From Symsagittifera roscoffensis (lineage: Eukaryota; Xenacoelomorpha; Acoela; Convolutidae), in assembly GCF_963678635.1 (NCBI RefSeq), contig NC_087064.1:46855346-46919345 (forward strand): a DNA stretch of 64,000 nt. The letters are read 5' to 3'. Positions 58,025 to 64,000 of this stretch are shown here, piece after piece (position 1 is the first letter of the stretch; every line of letters begins with the position of its first letter). The notes under the pieces were generated by a model that was given only the letters and a program-made list of their open reading frames with translations, did not search any database and had not been told where the DNA came from. Both the position numbers and the translations under genes were made by a program.

Positions 58025-58600
58025 CTATAAATTCCTCGTCGTACGCGCTTGGGGTTTTGATGTACCAACAGGACTCCGTGACATATAGTCAATTAGTCCC
58101 GTTTTATTCCCCTCCAAGTGTTTAATGTCAAAGATAAAGAAAATTAGTCGGTCAATCCTTCGGATTAGCCTGCTTTGACTGGTTTTGGGTCTTTCGCTTG
58201 CTTTTAATGCGCTGGTTGGAGCTTGATGATCATTGATGATGATAAAGTTTTTGCGGTTTAGATAATATTTAAAATGTTCGACGGCCCAAACTACCTCAAA
58301 TAATTCTAGCTCGTTAACAGAGCCCTTTTCTTGTAAATAATTTATGAAAATGGCGCGTAGGCTATGGCACACCAACCTTCCGGAGAATTTTCTTTCAATG
58401 CTGCCCATAGTCCGGATGTGGATGAATCGCAGACCACGTGGGTATCTAGAATTTGGCCAAAGTGTTTATTACGAGTTATTTCTGAAACTAACTTCAGAAT
58501 GTCATTGAATGATTTATTGCGTTCAGGTTTCCATTCAAGTGGTTTTTTTTCTTGTTTCATAGAAGTCGGCGGAAGGCGGCTGCATTTTGTGCTAAAATAG
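58025..58600 (-). pseudogene. RNase H remnant of the leftward gypsy element
   Basis: Two overlapping minus frames (58342-58680 and 58025-58408) give a nearly complete RNase H. The start reads THVVCDSSTSGLWAAL, with the first Asp kept and the usual second Gly as W. Then come GSVNELELFEVVWAVEHF, FIIINDHQAP where T-D-H is expected (Thr replaced by N), and a C-terminal SRLIRRIDRLIFF and GNKTGLIDYMSRSPVG. A frameshift joins the two halves near 58340-58400. Confidence 0.75.
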
Positions 58601-59520
58601 AGATATAACATGTGAGGTGGAGTATAGAGCCCATGATTTTTTTCAGTTATTTGAAACTTTGTGTTGGTGTAGTTTTTCATTAGCTTCTGTTTTCTTTATG
58701 AGTGGTTTAGTTCCCTCATTGTTAATATTTTTCCCTTGCTTACATGCAAACTTCTGTTTGTCCAGAGATATTGCAAGAATTTCTTCATTTAATTTTTTCA
58801 GAACTATTTGTATTTTATTTTTTCTTTATGTTTTTCGAGTGATTTGTTCGTTACTATCAAAATGTCGTACAAATAAACATATGTATTTTTACAGTCCGTG
58901 AGGCTCAGATCAATTGCTTTTTAAAATTCGGCCGGCATGTCTGTGAGGCCGTAAAGTCCGGTCTGAAATTGTTAAGTACTGGTACAAAGCCTCTGATGAG
59001 GCTTGAAGCTGCATTGTTCTTTAGTTTGCTTATCCAACGGGATTTCTGAGTAAGCGTACCGCGGATCAAGTGTTGAAAATCGTGTTTGTTGAGTTTTATC
59101 TGATTTTGCATCTGTGCAATTTTATTCAAAATGAAATCTGTGTTTGGAATTTGGTATTTATTTTTGAGGATAAATTTGTGTTCTTTTTGGAATCCAGTGC
59201 CAATTTGACTGTCTGATATTGTCGATCCTAAAACTTGCTCAGTTTGATTATCTGGTTCTGGTCGACTGTTGCTAAATCTTTTTCATCCACTCAAGCAAAT
59301 GTATTGAAATTCGGCGCCCTTTTTGTTGAATTGGGGTTGCGTCATGGCTGAATTGCGTTCGCATTACATGATTTTTTGATTTTCCGATTCGTATGCACAA
59401 TTATTTGAAATTGTTTTTGACCCACTATTTCAACTCAATGTTTGATTTTTCCAATTCTTTTATTCTTTTATACCTAACTTTTGGTATTGTTTTGGTTTTT
59501 GTTGAATCAGTTTGATTCCA
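58601..59520 (-). pseudogene. Reverse transcriptase remnant, catalytic box mutated
   Basis: Minus-strand RT pieces run from about 59500 to 58610. The catalytic box at 58864-58875 reads Y-L-Y-D followed by ILIV, where Y-L-D-D is expected, so the first catalytic Asp is replaced by Tyr. The connection region (KKPLEWKPERNKSFNDILKL) follows at about 58500-58560 and leads into RNase H. Several stops. Confidence 0.7.
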
Positions 59521-59699
59521 AGTTGTGGTAATAGGTTTCTAACTTTCCTATTTGCTTTTTGATCATCTACTATGATGAATGGTGGGTGCGGATTGTATTG
59601 TCCAGCCTCCGGATTCAATTGAGAGATTGAGTCTTCCTATGTCATAGATGTATTCACTGTTATAGCATGCTAAATTTCGAGCGGCAAGTACCGATTGAA

Positions 59700-59830
59700 C
59701 ATACTTGAATATCGTTGATTTTTCATTTTCCTGCAGTCAAAGCACCGTTTTTTTGTTTCGAAGTGACATCGGGCTTCCCGAGTCGGCGATGGCAAATATC
59801 CGTCCTTGCTTTAATTTTTACGATGTGACC
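59700..59830 (-). pseudogene. Aspartic protease remnant
   Basis: On the minus strand a frame reads IADSGSPMSLRNKKTV, with D-S-G at 59776-59784 as the active-site triad of a retroviral-type protease. The flanking sequence is broken by stops. Confidence 0.65.
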
Positions 59831-59923
59831 ATTGAGGTCATCTTCAGTCCAATTGGCCGAGTCCATTACTTCGAATGCTTCTGACATTGCCATAAAGGAA
59901 AATTTATCTATTTGGAATTATTT

Positions 59924-61096
59924 CTATCCAAATGAATTACACAAGCGCATCTGGGTCATTTCCGTCAATTCATTGTCATTTTCCAGTTTTTCTTGTTGTT
60001 CGTCGTTCCTATTCTCCAGGTAGTTGAAGTTCGTAGATTTACATCTAGCTCGTAGCAAATTTTGTATTCTGCTTGGGGCACGATTGTAAGTAGTTTGGAC
60101 CGAATTGTCTGCCGCACTTCTAACATTACTCCTGTTGTGGACTGTTGTGAGCTTGTGGTTGTTTAACTCTTGTAATTTGTGTCCCATAGCGCCATATGGT
60201 CAACCACTGAAGCCGCAACGGCCTCTTTGTGGATTTTGGTTGTTTGTAAATTTACCTCTACCTCGCGAGTTGATATTATCTACCGGATCTTGTTTTGTTT
60301 TTGTTGTTGATTGTCCTCCAAATGGGTTTGTTTTCTTGATTCGAATATGTGCGATTTTTTTTCTGAACGGTGAAATCGTTGGTATCTTGAGGAATCCGCA
60401 TTTCCGCTAATAATTCTTCTGCGGTTTTGTCATTGTGCATGTTGGCATTACACATGTCAACATGCACAATGACCCATTCGTCCTGACCCACTCATCCTGT
60501 CGATCTCCACAATCGGCTCGCAAAGCCAATTCAACGAGATCTGAAAAAGCTCTAGGCTTTCAATTTTTTTTTGTTTTCTACAAATAAAGTTGTACCGCTC
60601 GAACGCTATAATCCGTGTGGTCACGAAGCTATCTTCTAAAATTGTCATGAGCTCTTTTGCTGAGACCCTGTGCAAGTCGAACTTGAGACCACTTTTGTTG
60701 AACCTGTAGTTTTCCGCGCCGAGACATAGAAACAGATAACTGCGAACTTTTTTTGCATCAGCCTCGTCCCAAGGATACGAGTGACACGGGACGCTTTTTG
60801 TTTGGCTTTCTTGAACGCGATTTTCTCAACGGAAGCGTTTATCTTGATTACGTCGCAAGTTTTTTCTGTGCCTCCGTTTCACTAGTTAGTTTGTCTTCAT
60901 ACATGGGTTCTGCGGATTCGAATAAAGCAAGTTTAGCTCTTATCAAGTTACATCCCTCGATTCCATCTTTTGTGAACGCCGCCATCTCATGTATCGCTGC
61001 CCATTTAGACCACTCTAGTGAAGATTCAGCTGACGCCTTCTCCCAAAATAGATTAAAATTTATCGGGTTTTTCGAATATCTTGCTGACTGCGCCAT
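59924..61096 (-). pseudogene. gag remnant of the leftward gypsy element
   Basis: It starts at minus-strand ATG 61096 (MAQSARYSKNPINF), only 22 bases inside the 5' LTR. Residues about 25-50 (LEWSKWAAIHEMAAFTKDGI) are typical of this gag lineage. After a stop, a capsid-like part (SKELMTILEDSFVTTRIIAF, at 60457-60675) is followed by a basic, Asn/Gln-rich part and a degraded zinc-knuckle zone (60090-60220). The open frame in fact extends upstream into the LTR to 61198. Confidence 0.65.
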
Positions 61097-61118
61097 GTCA
61101 AACCGCTGTGTATAATCG

Positions 61119-61339
61119 TGTCTGATACTGAATCCAAACGGATTGATAAACGAGGTCTCATACAAAAGCGAGATAAAAGAACTGACTTTTGAATCCACTT
61201 AGTGTTGTCTGAGCTTTAGCACGTATTCTTAACGCTTGGCATCTTAACAAGGCCAACTGACCCATCAGAAAGGTTTACTCATCATAGTGTGTTTATATAT
61301 ATAAATGTGATTACGTTTGTCAACCCGTGCCGGATGACG
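61119..61339 (-). repeat. 5' LTR of the leftward gypsy element
   Basis: 221 bp, partner of 54485-54704. Its outer end reads CGTC on the minus strand instead of TGTC and abuts a G run of about 17. No TGG-type primer-binding site follows on the inner side. Confidence 0.8.
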
Positions 61340-61818
61340 GGGGGGGGGGGGGGGGAGGATTTTCAAAAAACGTCCAAAACTTTATCGACCCTTTTTTTCA
61401 GGTCGACCAAACTGATTTTTCGAGCTGTGACAAATCGCTATTAAGACCCCAGTTATATCAAATTTTCTGCGCCGTAGGCTAGGTCTTAAAAAAAACATGC
61501 CAAAAAAGCATTTTTGAGCACTGTTTAAGAGTTTTGACCACACAATTGCGTTTTTTCCACCAAACTGATTTTTCGAGCTGTGACAAATCGCTATTAAGAC
61601 CCCAGTTATATCAAATTTTCTGCGCCGTACGCTAAGTTTAAAAAAAAACATGCCAAAAAAGCGTTTTTGAGCACTTTTTAAGAATTGTGATTAAAAATTT
61701 GCGTTTTTTCGGCACGCGCTTCCCCTCAAAATTTATATGTTTTGGCGTCAAAATAAAATTGAATATCTAAAAATAGCGCAAAGGGGGACCCTTTGAGTCG
61801 GCCGGGGTCGAATCCTTG
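61340..61818 (+). mobile_element. hAT-like MITE, repeat B copy 5, with internal duplication
   Basis: Repeat B interior (TTTTCTGCGCCGTAGGCTAG, GAGCACT.TTTAAGA) with a tandem duplication of about 175 bp (61405-61557 and 61562-61720). The right end is GTCGAATCCTTG. The left end was replaced or interrupted by the gypsy LTR. Confidence 0.55.
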
Positions 61819-63595
61819 AGAACTTAACCTTGTAAAACCACAATAAAAATTATAAAACTGTTAAGTGTGGAGGGGCAAATTCATTGTGAACAAGTGAATT
61901 TGCAGGAGTTAGTAAGAAAATCGATTAGGTTTGGACTGTAACCTAATAACAGGAAATAGTGCCAATCGGACCGTTTAAGCAAGTCGTATTAGTGAGTTTT
62001 TGGGAAGTTTTGCCATCGGAAATTTTGAACATGCATAAGAGTAGTTTGGGGGCAGCCCCTACAATCAAAATAGAGCCCATCATAAAAAAACCCAGCGTAG
62101 CGGCCAATAATTTTTCAAATTTTAGTATGAGAAGGGGTATGACAAAAAGCTAAATTTTGCAGGTAGAAGGCAAAAAGACATCCCACGAAGTGATTGAATT
62201 TCATTTTTATAGGAGGCTAGCTTTTCCATGCCCTTACGGGTTTTTTTCCAGTTTCTCACGTTTCGGCCTCGTTTCAGTCCCGAGGTAGATCGGTTTCGGA
62301 TAGCTAGTTGATTTACAAGAATTCGTTTCATACATAAATAAACCTTAGTTATCGGAAATAACAAGTCAACAAAAAATAAAGGACTGTTATCTTTTTCCCT
62401 TCCGCCACCTCAATTTTATGGTGTAACGAGGAGTTTTAGAAGGCTAGGTACGGAGCGTAAATACGTTGATCCTGGTCTAATTAGTCCATTGGCCAATATT
62501 TGTAACAATCGAACAATGTGAACAAACATTCACTTGTAAAAACTCAGAGGTGAGGGGGAAAAATGGAGCCGAGAACTTCCATAAATTTTGGATCCTAAAG
62601 GCAGAATATGATATCATAAAATACGCAAGTTCAAAACTATAATTTATCAATTTCGAATCAGCGCCTGAAAAGTAGGGGAAATTCGTTTCGACAAATTAGA
62701 TGATTTTTTACACTCCATTCTTATTTTACCAGATAACTCAAAAATCAGATCTTAACTTTGCTCGCTTAAACGTACAGTTAGCGAGTACATCCTCTTCCCC
62801 CTTCATCGAACAGAGCAAGAACAGGTGAGAGCTTAGTGAAACCGGTCGGCGGACAATGTTTCTGCCTCATCTCGTTACCGCTGTGGTCGCTACGGCGAGG
62901 CGACAGTTCGTCGAAAGCGACAACTATTTTTTTTGAAACAAGACGACAATTCGCACCCAGCCACACATAGTAGACTTTCTCTCCCAGAGGCCTGGTGGTG
63001 GACGCGACGCGCGAAACGGCACTTCGCGTCAATAACCGCCAGGCGTTTTTGTAAACAGTTCGTGTCTCGGTTCAGGCAAGCTTGCAACATGTATCAGCAC
63101 GGTTGCGGCATACCAGTTAAATCTTATTAACTGTCGCTGGTGCGAGTTGTCGCTTTTTCGAAAAACTGCGAGTTCTCATATCAGACCAATTCTCACTTTC
63201 AATCAGATTTCGCCTCTCGGGTGGCCATATTTCTGGCATCTCAGTCTGCTCAGAATGGGTAGAATAATTTATAAACCTCAACTGAATTTTGTTCTTTATC
63301 TGTTACATCAGAACCAAATTTAGAATTTACATCGAAACAACTCAGAATTTTTATCAACGTACTTGGGCTTATGAAGTCATTTTTTGACTCCATCGAACCA
63401 TATTACTTTGTTCAGCTTTGAATACGGAAAGCTCCCAAAATATTTTTAAGTCAATAACTCGATGGCATTTAAAATCACGTGTATTCTGTTTAAAACACTT
63501 ACAATTGCGCTGCAACACCCCGATTTGGTTTTTTCTAAAGCACAAGGTTCTTTTGCCTTTTACCGCAGCCGTAAGTTTCTAGAAGTACAACGATT
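61819..63595. other. Unassigned region between repeat B copy 5 and LTR 3
   Basis: No gene recognised. 62470-62590 resembles the extra block of repeat A copy 10. 62780-63130 is distinctly richer in GC and CpG (GTCGCTACGGCGAGGCGACA); it could be a promoter or exon of an unseen gene, but no frame has a domain. Confidence 0.4.
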
Positions 63596-63990
63596 TGGAA
63601 CCTGATCTAAACTACATTTTATGATTGGATAAATTAGATATTTTACCACTGTAAAGTATTTAATATTAACCAATCATGATCCATCTAACTAACAACCCAC
63701 TTATTTGTAAGTGCTGAAATTACTTGTAATTTCAGCACCAGAGAGATTTGAATTTAACTTAGAAATTAGTTGCCTCTCCAAGAGAACTTCAGCAGCCGCA
63801 ATAGACCAGTATACCCTAGATCTATTGAGCCTAGCAGAGACTAGTTAAACAACCTGAGACTAGAATAGTATAAGAGTAAGATTAGGATCGGTATTAGACT
63901 AAGAAGTTGCACGAATCTATCCGGCCGAAAATAAGATAGCGTGACGAGCAGACGGTGTACCCTATCCGAAATTACTCTATGAGTTAACCA
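63596..63990 (+). repeat. LTR copy 3, at the window edge
   Basis: It starts TGGAACCTGATCTAAACT, shares the palindrome (63711-63738) and the conserved right block with LTR 1 and LTR 2, and has an extra stretch of about 40 bp before that block. Its end (GAGTTAACCA) is diverged and the window stops 10 bases later, so whether an element follows is unknown. Confidence 0.75.
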
Positions 63991-64000
63991 CCTCGGTCCT

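Larger units (their letters stand above)
54485..61339 (-). mobile_element. Leftward near full-length Ty3/gypsy retroelement, decayed
   Basis: About 6.9 kb between two LTRs of about 220 bp. On the minus strand the order is 5' LTR (61119-61339), gag, zinc knuckle, aspartic protease, RT, RNase H, integrase, a polar C-terminal tail, polypurine tract, 3' LTR (54485-54704). No env. The LTRs differ at many positions, so the insertion is old; no target duplication is visible. Stops and shifts occur throughout. Confidence 0.8.

Noticed and set aside
61382-61651. Reverse ORF with an exact internal peptide repeat
   Set aside because: The peptide repeat only reflects the 175-bp DNA duplication inside a hAT-like MITE.

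Overview
This is a window of an animal (metazoan) nuclear genome, most likely an AT-rich, transposon-dense invertebrate. The evidence is a three-exon gene and two two-exon genes with GT-AG introns, two tandem seven-transmembrane receptor genes, long repeat-filled introns, a Pol III-type tRNA gene, and many degenerate LTR, non-LTR, hAT-like and mariner-like elements. I cannot place the phylum from sequence alone. A 200-base run of N marks an assembly gap.

Layout. 1-10109: the 3' part of a decayed, rightward Ty3/gypsy-type element with an env-like region, ending in an LTR (9734-10109). 11398-15338: a CR1/jockey-like non-LTR retrotransposon with an intact ORF1 and a frameshifted ORF2. 15766-19926: a second copy of the first LTR family, with LTR, primer-binding site, degenerate internal region and a fragment nearly identical to one in the first copy. 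About 19927-23590: a leftward decayed gypsy element. 24680-30063: a host gene for a 119-residue cysteine-rich protein, with TATA box, three exons and poly(A) signal. 30.5-39.6 kb: repeats, a gap, AT-rich palindromes and a compositionally odd block. 39683-41852 and 46771-53972: tandem paralogous receptor genes. The 6.2 kb intron of the second holds a TA-flanked foldback element carrying a tRNA-Arg-like gene, several copies of an interspersed repeat and another foldback element. 54485-61339: a leftward, near full-length decayed gypsy element with both LTRs. 63596-63990: a third copy of the first LTR family, continuing to the window edge.

Only three host protein genes are well supported: the Cys-rich protein and the two receptors. 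The receptors share exon structure (one phase-1 intron just before TM6) and arose by tandem duplication. Almost everything else is mobile DNA. The most notable repeat is a 370-660 bp family, here called repeat A, with small hairpins at both ends and no terminal inverted repeats, present in at least ten copies between 25.5 and 54.2 kb.
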